Origin: JAZKFT01 sp965246935
GTDB lineage: Bacteria; Bacteroidota; Bacteroidia; Chitinophagales; Chitinophagaceae
NCBI GenBank assembly: GCA_965246935.1
Contig: CBDFGC010000006.1
Location: 1 to 64,000 of the forward strand
DNA length: 64,000 nucleotides
Reading direction: 5' to 3'
Shown here: piece by piece, positions 1 to 7,262 of the stretch
How positions within the stretch are numbered: the first letter of the stretch is position 1
Layout of the letters: every line of letters starts with the position of its first letter
Made by a program: the position numbers and the translations under genes
The notes under the pieces: generated by a model
Database searches by the model: none
What the model saw: only the letters and a program-made list of their open reading frames with translations
Told to the model about the DNA's origin: nothing

Positions 1-1592
1 CATCTACCCCTACGTATGTGAGCCCAAACCAGCTAACGCTTTTGTGGTTTTGAAACACCTTTTGCACAAAAATTAAACAAGAACAATCGCTGGGTAAAAA
101 TGGCACATGCCATTCCCTGGGATAAGCTGGTAAGCGCTTATGATAATTTGTTCAAATCCACAGAGGGCCGCCCGCCCATCAGCGGCAGGGTGGTGCTGGG
201 TGCCATAATGATCAAACATTTAGAAAACCAAACCGACAGAGGCACCATAGCGCATATTCAGGAAAACATGTTTATGCAGTATTTTTTAGGTTACAGCAGT
301 TTCACCAATGAAGCCCCTTTCAGCGACACCCTATTTGTAGAAATCAGAAAGCGGCTAACCCTGGAACTACTTTCCAAACTAAATGATGTCATTGTCCTGC
401 ACTGTATAAAAGAAAGCCCCGAGGATCCCCAACAACATTCACCCCCACCCAATGATGTTGCTGAAAGAAAAGAGGAAACACCGCACTTGATCAATACAAA
501 CACATCAGAAAATAATATAACACAAGATTGCTCAACGCCAGCGCCACAAACCTTATAGCGGAAACAAAAAGTGAATCGACTCCCGTAATGCTCAACAAAG
601 GCAAGCTTATAACAGATGCCACCGTAGCCCCACAAAACATTACCTATCCTACTGATTTAAAACTCCTCAATGCCGCAAGAGAAAAAAGTGAGGAATTGAT
701 AGATCAACTGCACGACCCGCTCCTTCATGGCAAAAAGGTGAGACCTACCGGCAAAATTGCACGCAAAAACTTTTTACATACAGCCAAAAAGAAAGCCAAA
801 ACAAGGAAAGAAATATACAAAGCCGTCGGTAGCCAATTACGCTATGTAAAAAGGAACCTGCACCATATTGATACGTTGTTGGGCAGCCTATGATAAATTT
901 CCTTTGAAGGCCAGAGAGCAAAAATATTTAATGGTTTTGTACACGGTTTATCAGCAGCAGGATCAAATGCACCGTAGCAACAGCAACCGCATTGAGGATC
1001 GCATCGTAAATCTCCATCAACCGCATGTGCGGCCCATCGTGCGGGGCAAGGAGGGTGCAAAAAGTGGAGTTTGGTAGCAAACTTCAAATGGCACTTGTAG
1101 CAGGCTTTGCCTTTATTGATTATTTGTCATGGGATGCATTTAATGAGAGTAAATATTTAGTACATACAATAGAAAAATACAAAGAGCGGTTTGGTTTTTA
1201 TCCGGCAGAGGTGCTGGCCGATCAAATTTATTGCACCCGGGGATAACCGAAAGGTACTGAAAGGCAAAGGGATAAAGTTGATAGCAAAGCCCTTAGGGCG
1301 ACCGTCTTCAACGGCAGTGGCAGTCCACCTAAGACCAGGCGAACGCAATCCAATTGAAGGGAAGTTTGGGCAGGCAAAGATTGCTTATGGATTGGACAAC
1401 ATCAAAGCCAAACTTAAAGAAACCTCTCAATCCTGGATTGCTTCAATAGCTTAGTGCTAAACCTCGTCCGACTGACGAGGCGGGCACTTTTGTCCCTGAT
1501 ATATAAATATTACCAAATACTATTGGGCCTAATTGAAAATTTTTAAAATAAATCGCTCTGGGATATTTCCCTTAATATCCATTCAACCCTGA
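1..1592 (+). pseudogene. IS1182-family transposase, frameshifted copy
   Basis: The reading frame is broken into pieces that together cover the 548-residue DDE transposase of the intact copy. Compared with that copy: an extra T near 40-43; a missing C at 551-552, giving a stop at 556-558; a missing A near 742 compensated by an extra A near 754; an extra G near 890; an extra A near 1060; an extra G near 1240; and a missing T near 1451. All eight changes lie in runs of the same base. The C-terminal DDE motif (N-P-I-E-G-K-F-G-Q) is still readable around 1350. Either the copy is decaying or this part of the assembly is poorly polished; the absence of substitutions favours the latter. Confidence 0.85.
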
Positions 1593-1611
1593 GTTGTTGA
1601 GCAAGCCCTAA
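1..1611 (+). mobile_element. IS1182-family element, left-truncated copy
   Basis: This is the same element as the intact one at 56937-58648, in opposite orientation and cut off by the window start. Its right terminal repeat is at 1594-1611 (TTGTTGAGCAAGCCCTAA), matching the inner-left repeat of the other copy. Wherever I compared the two copies they differ only in the length of short homopolymer runs, not by substitutions. Adjacent host DNA starts at about 1612. Confidence 0.85.
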
Positions 1612-1664
1612 GTAATTCTATTGTAATCATTCATTGTGAACAGGATTTATCGAAATGTTTGAAA

Positions 1665-2433
1665 CTAAAACAAGGATTCTACACTTTGATCTGCTGTAAC
1701 AGCCTTGATTAATTTGCCTAACTGATTGTAAGTCGCTTTGTATAAGAGTACAGCCATTGCTAATTCGCTTTACCCCGCAATCAGACAGCATCTTAAATGA
1801 AGGAATTTTAGGAGAGCCAACGACGTTTAATGGAAGGGTAGTAGCGGAGGCTATTTCTTTGATAACTGCAGCATCGGCTACAGCGGTAACAAAAAGACCA
1901 TCCGCACCTGCGTCCTCATAAAGTTTTGCCCGCTTAATAGTTAAGGCAAGCGGTGAATCGAGTTTTTGTAGAAAGCCATCCGAACGTGCATTGATAAATA
2001 AGGGTTGGTTGTTTTTCTCCAAATGATTTTTAATGGTATGAAGCTTTTTTAAATAAATTTCTTCGCCTTGCGAATCCTCCATATTTATTCCCGCCACGCC
2101 TGCATCAACCAGTTTTTGAATATTGTCAGTTAACTCATTTAAATTGTTTGTGTAACCTCTTTCCAAATCAACCGACAAAGGAATACTGGTGCTGGCTTTT
2201 ATTCTTTTCACCATATACAGGAGTTCGGTAAAAGGCATTTTTTCTCCATCTTCATACCCCAATGAATTGGAAATAGCTCCGCTTGATGTGCCAATAGCGG
2301 CATAGCCATTTTGCTCAATCAATTGGGCACTTTTTACATTCCATGCATTCGCCAGAATCAAGGGTGTTTCCTGGTGATGTAAGTTGTAAAATGTTTGATA
2401 ATCACTCATCTTAATATGTTTTAAAGTTGTCAT
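1665..2433 (-). CDS. isocitrate lyase/PEP mutase family protein, apparent frameshift near the C-terminus
   Basis: TIM-barrel enzyme of the isocitrate lyase/phosphoenolpyruvate phosphonomutase superfamily (C-C bond lyase or P-C mutase; substrate unknown). Seen: 'ILANAWNVKSAQLIEQNGY' near residue 30, the SxG-type 'GTSSGAIS' loop, 'DLERGYT' (the family's metal-site D-x-E-x-G) near residue 100, and 'GINMEDSQG' near 140. The open frame runs on to 1627 as a non-conserved tail. In the neighbouring frame, from about 1757, the sequence reads as a family-like end (MAVLLYKATYNQLGKLIKAV, ending ESLF) with a stop at 1665. One T too many at 1757-1758 would explain this. It lies 175 bp downstream of the SRPBCC genes, on the same strand. 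Confidence 0.8.
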
Positions 2434-2460
2434 TCATAATTGCATTAGGTTAAAGTTGCA

Positions 2461-2550
2461 GTCATTGCGAGCTTGGGTTCCTGCCCAACGAAGCAATCTC
2501 CCTGATTTTATTGGAGATTGCCACGGGCATCCGCCTAGGCGGACACAATA
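2461..2550. repeat. palindromic intergenic repeat, copy 1
   Basis: Contains GTCATTGCGAG...CGAAGCAATCTC, a type of dispersed repeat seen in many bacteria, followed by GGAGATTGCCAC and the perfect palindrome CCGCCTAGGCGG at 2531-2542. An inverted copy lies at 4575-4666. It sits between the SRPBCC operon and the PEP-mutase-like gene. Confidence 0.75.
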
Positions 2551-2608
2551 ACTCGTAATTAATCTTATCTAATTCTGTGCAAGTACTTATATCTTTATAA
2601 TCAGGTAA

Positions 2609-3052
2609 TTAAAATACGTCCACGCCTTTACCTGTGGTGATAAAACTAAACAAGCTTTTATGAATCAATTGTTCCCAGGCTCCTGAACAACCTCCGTAAC
2701 ATTCAAATGCCGGCACCAAACCATGATGTGTGAATGTAAGTTTCGTTTTGCCACCCTCCGAATGAATATCAAACTGTATGCTGGTGTTTGTCCATTCGTC
2801 CTTTTGGGCAACAAAACTTAAATTACTTTCGGTGACGAGCCAAACCACTTTTTCAGCGGGTATCATCTCCACTATTTTTTGCTTTGAGAAATGGATGTTA
2901 CTCATTCGATAGGTAAATGCATCGTTCAGTTTTTCGGTGTTGCCCACAATTTCGCCCTGCCACCAACCACGAACATTATTGACGGCATCAAATACTTCCG
3001 CTGGTGATTGATCCACCACAATTGCTGTTGTGAATTCCTTTTCCTGGTTCAT
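2609..3052 (-). CDS. SRPBCC (AHSA1/START-like) domain protein
   Basis: 147-residue single-domain protein of the AHSA1-like SRPBCC fold, a hydrophobic-ligand-binding barrel; ligand unknown. Typical start 'FTTAIVVDQSPAEVFDAVNNVRGWW' (first strand plus helix), mid-region 'EMIPAEKVVWLVTESN', and C-terminal helix 'GAWEQLIHKSLFSFITTGKG'. It is a close paralogue of the gene directly upstream (3068-3676), 15 bp away, so the two probably arose by tandem duplication and are co-transcribed. Cytoplasmic; no signal peptide. The ATG at 3052 fits the paralogue alignment. Confidence 0.85.
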   Translation of the reverse strand: MNQEKEFTTAIVVDQSPAEVFDAVNNVRGWWQGEIVGNTEKLNDAFTYRMSNIHFSKQKIVEMIPAEKVVWLVTESNLSFVAQKDEWTNTSIQFDIHSEGGKTKLTFTHHGLVPAFECYGGCSGAWEQLIHKSLFSFITTGKGVDVF

Positions 3053-3067
3053 AATAATTGACTGATT

Positions 3068-3676
3068 TTATTTTTTTGGTAATCCCCATTTTTCAACTAA
3101 TTCAGCATTAAGCCCGCCTTCTTTACCGTTTGGTTTTCCTTTGCCGGTTGTGATTAAACTTTTCAAACTACCTTGTATATAGCTTGTCCAGGCATCATGG
3201 CACACATTGTAACATTCATATTCCGGTACTAATCCCTCATGGGTAAATACTATTTTAGTTGAGTCGCCTTCCGGCAATAAGTCAAAAATTAATTTGGTGC
3301 CCACCCATTCCGTTTTGTCTTTGGTAAAATTGAATTCATTTTCAACTACCTGGTACACTAATTTTTTATCGGGGATGATTTCAATAAGTTTGATTTTGCT
3401 TAAGTGCACATCTTTATAGTGATAGAAAAAAGTTTCATTTAGCTCGCCGGTTTTACCTTGTATTTCTTCCGACCACCAGGCCCTGAAATCTTTAATAGCA
3501 TTGAAAGCTGTGGCAGACGTTTTATCAACTAAAATACTGGTTGTGTAATCCTTGTTGTTCATTTTTTTTGTTTGAGTTTCTGTTTGGTTTTTTTCTTCAA
3601 AGGACTGATGCCCGCTGTTATTACAGCTACCTAACATGGCTGCACTAACTGCCAGTAAGGCGACAATTTTATTCAT
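3068..3676 (-). CDS. SRPBCC domain protein with lipoprotein-like N-terminus
   Basis: 202 residues. The SRPBCC domain starts at about residue 40 ('YTTSILVDKTSATAFNAIKDF') and parallels the neighbour at 2609-3052. Ahead of it is a lipoprotein-type leader with lipobox 'AMLGSC' (Cys at residue 18) and a polar linker rich in E/Q/T. This predicts a membrane-anchored SRPBCC protein, which is unusual. An internal Met at residue 39 aligns exactly with the paralogue's start, so a shorter cytoplasmic form is the alternative. The start overlaps the stop of the DinB gene by 4 bp (3673-3676), which supports the long form and translational coupling. Confidence 0.8.
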   Translation of the reverse strand: MNKIVALLAVSAAMLGSCNNSGHQSFEEKNQTETQTKKMNNKDYTTSILVDKTSATAFNAIKDFRAWWSEEIQGKTGELNETFFYHYKDVHLSKIKLIEIIPDKKLVYQVVENEFNFTKDKTEWVGTKLIFDLLPEGDSTKIVFTHEGLVPEYECYNVCHDAWTSYIQGSLKSLITTGKGKPNGKEGGLNAELVEKWGLPKK

Positions 3677-4161
3677 GCTTTATTTTTAAGTAATATCATT
3701 TGACCCACATGGTAAGCCAGGTGCGTAGTTCGGGTAATTAAGATGTTTAGTTTATTCCGCTGAGGTTCTTTAATAAAGTCTTCAGCGGAAACCGAATTGT
3801 GTTTTGTAAACCATTCATCTGCCGAAAGGCTTTCTAATGTAGAAGTCAATGTTTCTATCTGATTTTTCCATATCGTTCGTAATTCCTGTGCAGAAGGTAT
3901 GTTATCGACAGACTTGTCTGGTGATTTTACAAACACTTCAAAAAGATGCGCATGTTCCCTTTCGCCCAAATTCAGCAGCGGAAGCATGTCATCATGCACG
4001 GCAATTAAATGCCCCAATAAATAAATTCCCCTGTTTCTGCCGGGTGCTATTTCCTGTTGAAGTTGTTCATCCGAAATAGCGTTTAAAATGGAATCAAAAT
4101 TTTTAAGCAGCGCATTCCATCGGTCGAATAGCATTTTGATTACTAATTCAGTTGAATTCAT
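3673..4161 (-). CDS. DinB family protein
   Basis: 162-residue four-helix-bundle protein of the DinB/YfiT superfamily, which are metal-dependent and often thiol-transferase-like; exact reaction unknown. The three-His pattern is visible: 'LGHLIAVHDD' near residues 49-58 and 'THLAYHVGQ' near 147-155. Second gene of the minus-strand set (EthD-like, DinB, SRPBCC, SRPBCC), overlapping the next by 4 bp. The context suggests a small detoxification or stress operon controlled by the divergent regulator at 4849. Confidence 0.85.
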   Translation of the reverse strand: MNSTELVIKMLFDRWNALLKNFDSILNAISDEQLQQEIAPGRNRGIYLLGHLIAVHDDMLPLLNLGEREHAHLFEVFVKSPDKSVDNIPSAQELRTIWKNQIETLTSTLESLSADEWFTKHNSVSAEDFIKEPQRNKLNILITRTTHLAYHVGQMILLKNKA

Positions 4162-4213
4162 TTTTGAACTTTTAATTGGTAAGAAATAACTAAGCTTTTA
4201 TTACTTAAAAGCA

Positions 4214-4525
4214 TCAGGTAGCTTTTACATCGTACAGGTAAATCTGAACATATTCATTATCTGCCAGGATTTTTCTGTCGGCAGCACATTGTTGTCCAAT
4301 CTCCGATTGAAAAGCGCTCATCATTGCTTCTATCGTTTCAAAGTAGAGGTTGGCTATTCTATATGTATCTGAATGCCCTGTGATTGAAACAATTTGCCCA
4401 TCATTTATTTCATAACTAATTAAACCAGGCAACTGCTTTGCTAACGGAATATGCACATTAAAATAATGCCTTTCAAAAAATTCTACGTCGGTTGGTGTTT
4501 TGTAAATCACAGTCATTTGTGCCAT
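4214..4525 (-). CDS. EthD family protein
   Basis: 103-residue dimeric alpha/beta-barrel protein of the EthD/NIPSNAP-like group. Seen: 'MTVIYKTPTDVEFFERHYFNVHIPLAKQLPG', the usual 'Y..HxPL...LPG' core, and 'YFETIEAMMSAFQSEIGQQCAADRKILADN', typical of EthD C-termini. EthD was first linked to ether degradation, but most homologues have no known substrate. First gene of the minus-strand operon; the next (DinB) starts 52 bp on. Divergent from the DJ-1/AraC regulator. Confidence 0.85.
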   Translation of the reverse strand: MAQMTVIYKTPTDVEFFERHYFNVHIPLAKQLPGLISYEINDGQIVSITGHSDTYRIANLYFETIEAMMSAFQSEIGQQCAADRKILADNEYVQIYLYDVKAT

Positions 4526-4574
4526 AGCATTTTTTTTGTTTTAAGTATGCGTGCGGAATTAGGTAAAGTGATGG

Positions 4575-4666
4575 GTCATTGCGTCCGCCTAGGCGGATGC
4601 CTGTGGCAATCTCCTACATTAGCAGGGAGATTGCTTCGTTGGGCAAGAACCCAATCTCGCAATGAC
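4575..4666. repeat. palindromic intergenic repeat, copy 2 (inverted relative to copy 1)
   Basis: Reverse-complement version of the element at 2461-2550: CCGCCTAGGCGG near 4586, then GGCAATCTCC and GAGATTGCTTCGTTGGGCA, ending CTCGCAATGAC at 4666. Together the two inverted copies enclose the EthD, DinB and both SRPBCC genes. Confidence 0.75.
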
Positions 4667-4848
4667 TAAAAATTAATCTAATGTAATTGCATATCACTAC
4701 TTGATTGTTCAATTTTAATGGTTCCCTCTTCTCATCTCATTCTATTTTTCAAAGGAACTGCCTAAATTCCACTTTCAAAGGGTGTGCAATAGACAATATA
4801 ACGGGTTGTTTTGGACATGTTGTGTACTTAGTTTTGCAGAAAAAAGAA

Positions 4849-5829
4849 ATGAAACATCTAACGATCATTATTCCTAATGGAGAAAATAACCTGAGCAGTA
4901 TTACCGGCACTTATGAAATATTTCAGAAGGCCAATCAGTATTGGATGGAGAACAGGAAACGAGGATTGTTTACCATTCAACTGGCCGGAATTTCGGAGAA
5001 CGTGGCGTTTAATGCAGGTTTGTTTACAGTAAAACCGCACACAAATATTTCAGCCATTGCAAAAACAGACCTCATCATCATTCCTTCCCTGAATCATAAT
5101 TATGAACTTGCATTAAAAGGAAATGAATTGTTGATAGATTGGGTAAATAAACAATATAAAAACGGAGCAGAAATTGCCTCAATATGTACCGGGGCATTTA
5201 TACTTGCTGCGTCAGGTATACTGGATGGCAAAGTTTGTTCAACGCATTGGTCAGTGGCTGAAAATTTCAGGGCCATGTTTCCAAAAGTAAATTTGCAAAC
5301 CGATAAACTGATTACAGATGAAAAAGGAATTTACACCAATGGTGGTGCTTACTCTTTTTTAAATCTGTTGATTTACCTGATTGAAAAATATTATGACCGC
5401 CAAACGGCCATCTATTGTTCTAAAGTTTTTCAGATTGAAATTGACAGAAACACACAATCTGAATTCACCATTTTTAGCGGCCAGAAACAACACGATGATG
5501 AAGTAATACAAAAAGCACAGGTGTATATTGAAAATAACCTGGAAGAAAAAATCACCATCGAAGATTTATCGGCTAAGTTTAATGTGGGCCGAAGAAATTT
5601 TGACCGGCGATTTATTAAAGCAACCGGAAACACACCTATTGAATATTCGCAGCGGGTTAAAATAGAATCAGCAAAAAAGGCACTTGAAACAAGGCGCAAA
5701 ACGATTAATGAAGTAATGTATGAAGTTGGCTATGCGGATGTGAAAGCCTTTCGGGAAGTTTTTAGAAAGTACACCGGCATGTCGCCATTAGAATACAAAG
5801 ACAAGTACAATAAAGAAGCGGTTGTTTGA
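4849..5829 (+). CDS. GlxA-type transcriptional regulator (DJ-1/PfpI domain + AraC HTH)
   Basis: 326 residues from the ATG at 4849, preceded by an A/G-rich stretch (AAAAAAGAA); the frame is open further upstream but that part is not family-like. Residues 1-190 form a DJ-1/PfpI-like domain with the nucleophile-elbow Cys in 'ASICTGAFILAASGILDG'. Residues about 225-320 carry two helix-turn-helix motifs ('ITIEDLSAKFNVGRRNFDRRF', 'NEVMYEVGYADVKAFREVF') and the AraC signature 'FRKYTGMSPLEYK'. Known relatives sense metabolites and activate catabolic operons. Divergent from the EthD/DinB/SRPBCC set, its probable target (inference). Confidence 0.9.
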   Translation: MKHLTIIIPNGENNLSSITGTYEIFQKANQYWMENRKRGLFTIQLAGISENVAFNAGLFTVKPHTNISAIAKTDLIIIPSLNHNYELALKGNELLIDWVNKQYKNGAEIASICTGAFILAASGILDGKVCSTHWSVAENFRAMFPKVNLQTDKLITDEKGIYTNGGAYSFLNLLIYLIEKYYDRQTAIYCSKVFQIEIDRNTQSEFTIFSGQKQHDDEVIQKAQVYIENNLEEKITIEDLSAKFNVGRRNFDRRFIKATGNTPIEYSQRVKIESAKKALETRRKTINEVMYEVGYADVKAFREVFRKYTGMSPLEYKDKYNKEAVV

Positions 5830-6241
5830 TAGCGTAAAACGTGTTAATGCCAGGGCTGGCGACAGAAACTTTGTCACCATGCCCAATATCGCCAGAGTCT
5901 AAAAATGGGAGAACTTTGCAGCACACTCTTTCCTATAAACTTTATTGAAAACCTCGCTACCAAACCTGGCATTAGCATCATTTTCACCATCTGGCGCATG
6001 TCTCCCGACATATGCCTGCTTCTTGCGGCTATTATGAAATGTAGAGAAAAATAATAGGTAGGGACATGTCAGGAGACATGCGCCAGCGTGGGGAATAGTA
6101 ACTGGTGAAAGGAGCCTGAACATTATTAGCCAAAGTAAGAGGTAAAGGGCTGCATTAATTGTGGGTAAATTTTGCAATAGTATCATTAGCAACAGAGAGC
6201 ATACCCACTATATTTACCATACCAATTATTAATGCATTCCC
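5830..6241. other. gene-free spacer with RAYT-like relic and REP hairpin
   Basis: No convincing gene. 5855-5880 has a small stem (GGCGACAGAAACTTTGTCACC). 5915-5955 resembles, with about three quarters matching bases by eye, the segment of the RAYT gene after its IS insertion (GCAGCACACTCTTTCC). A REP-like hairpin pair follows at 5991-6086. A related but diverged stretch lies at 9462-9590. Confidence 0.45.
5991..6086. repeat. REP-like inverted hairpin pair, copy A
   Basis: Outer arms CTGGCGCATGTCTCCCGACA (5991-6010) and its near complement ending ATGCGCCAG at 6086. Each arm is itself a short hairpin (GGCNCATGTC-AGGA-GACATGCGCC type). The middle (TATTATGAAATGTAGAGAAA) is shared with copies at 7024-7127 and 9345-9448. 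This is the layout of a BIME (paired REPs), the substrate type of RAYT transposases. Confidence 0.75.
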
Positions 6242-6397
6242 ATGACAGAAACCCAAATTAAAGAACAAATATTGGTGATTAAACAAGCTACTGCCGAAGC
6301 ATCAAAATCAAAAGAGACTGCCCGTAAGTTCTTGATGGATGCCGGTATTATAAAGCGTACATCTGTACAAACTGCCAAATCACAAACAAAAAGTTAA
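6242..6397 (+). CDS. small protein upstream of ART-like gene, candidate antitoxin
   Basis: 51-residue reading frame (starts MTETQIKEQILVIKQATAEA, ends AKSQTKS), charged and predicted mostly helical. It ends 3 bp before the start of the ADP-ribosyltransferase-like gene. The tight spacing and the size pattern (small helical protein, then a larger enzyme) resemble a toxin-antitoxin pair. I do not recognise a named family. A coding role is supported only by the spacing, an unbroken frame and Bacteroidota-like codon use. Confidence 0.55.
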   Translation: MTETQIKEQILVIKQATAEASKSKETARKFLMDAGIIKRTSVQTAKSQTKS

Positions 6398-6400
6398 TCC

Positions 6401-7000
6401 GTGCCCTACCAGCAACCCTTTCAGGTAACAGCTTTCCATAGTTGTGATAAATTGATAGGGTTGAAAGTATTGAACGGAGAAGCAGAGCTTATTGAAAGCA
6501 ACAATGCCTGGGATTGGCTGGGCAATGGTATTTATTTCTGGGAAGAGAATCCATTAAGAGCATTACATTATGCTGAGGAAAGTGCAAAAGGAACGCAGTT
6601 TAATAAAAAGCCTATTAAAACTCCTTTTGTAATAGGTGCTATTATAGAATTGGGCAACTGCCTGAACTTAGTAGAATCTGCATCACTGGCAATTGTAGAA
6701 GAAGCATACAATGAACTTTCTCAATTGATGAAAGAAGCTGGTGAACCAATGCCGGTAAATAATGGCAATAACAAAGCGCTGGATTGTGCTGTATTCAAAT
6801 ACATACATCAATCAAACCGGGACAGAGGCAAATCAGCGTACGATACCATCCGGTGTGCTTTTCAGGAAGGTGGCGAAATGTATCCCGGCTCCACCATTAG
6901 TAAGCGGTTACACATACAGGTTTGTGTGATGAATACAGCATTTATTAAAGGGTATTTTTTACCTAAACCGCATGATTTATTTAATCCTTACCTCACGTAA
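6401..7000 (+). CDS. ADP-ribosyltransferase-like protein, candidate toxin
   Basis: 199 residues from a GTG at 6401, 3 bp after the small gene. The N-terminal pattern 'AFHSCDKLIGLKVLNGEAEL' then 'WDWLGNGIYFWEENPLRALHYAEE' is laid out like small ART/PARP-fold enzymes (first-strand 'YHGT/FHS', then 'GxGxYfw......A..yA', as in DUF3990-type proteins). The NAD-binding role is inferred from that layout; no family is certain. 'KPIKTPFVIGAIIELGNCLNL' and a C-terminal 'LHIQVCVMNTAFIKGYFLP' complete the fold. Possibly a toxin of a two-gene module with 6242-6397. REP hairpins lie on both sides, consistent with an acquired module. Confidence 0.6.
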   Translation: MPYQQPFQVTAFHSCDKLIGLKVLNGEAELIESNNAWDWLGNGIYFWEENPLRALHYAEESAKGTQFNKKPIKTPFVIGAIIELGNCLNLVESASLAIVEEAYNELSQLMKEAGEPMPVNNGNNKALDCAVFKYIHQSNRDRGKSAYDTIRCAFQEGGEMYPGSTISKRLHIQVCVMNTAFIKGYFLPKPHDLFNPYLT

Positions 7001-7023
7001 TCTTCTACTCTTGCGCCCTCCAT

Positions 7024-7127
7024 CTGGCGCATGTCTCCCGGCATGTGCCTGCTTCTTACTTATCTGCGACTATTATGAAATGTAGAGAAAAATAATAGGT
7101 AGGCACGTGTCAGGAAACATGCGCCAG
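7024..7127. repeat. REP-like inverted hairpin pair, copy B
   Basis: Same structure as 5991-6086: CTGGCGCATGTCTCCCGGCA at the left, AGGCACGTGTCAGGAAACAT then GCGCCAG at the right, with the shared middle CTGCGACTATTATGAAATGT. Confidence 0.8.
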
Positions 7128-7182
7128 TGTGGGGAACAAACGATCTTTGCCTTACAACCTGTGACCAATATACGCATTTCAT

Positions 7183-7250
7183 CATTTTGACTAAAACAAA
7201 AGGCATTTTGACTAAATCTGTTGATCAAAGATTCATAACCTTTGATCAAC
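7183..7250 (+). promoter_or_regulatory. operator-like region upstream of oxidoreductase gene
   Basis: Two direct copies of CATTTTGACTAAA (7183-7195 and 7204-7216) are 21 bp apart, two helical turns. Then a perfect 11-bp inverted repeat GTTGATCAAAG (7220-7230) / CTTTGATCAAC (7240-7250) with a 9-bp spacer ends 12 bp before the start codon. It is well placed to bind a dimeric regulator such as the AraC protein encoded by the second gene (inference). Confidence 0.55.
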
Positions 7251-7262
7251 AAAAAAAATGAT

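Noticed and set aside
5899..6192. 97-residue minus-strand frame across the REP hairpin
   Set aside because: Runs through palindromic DNA and a RAYT-like relic; no family features.
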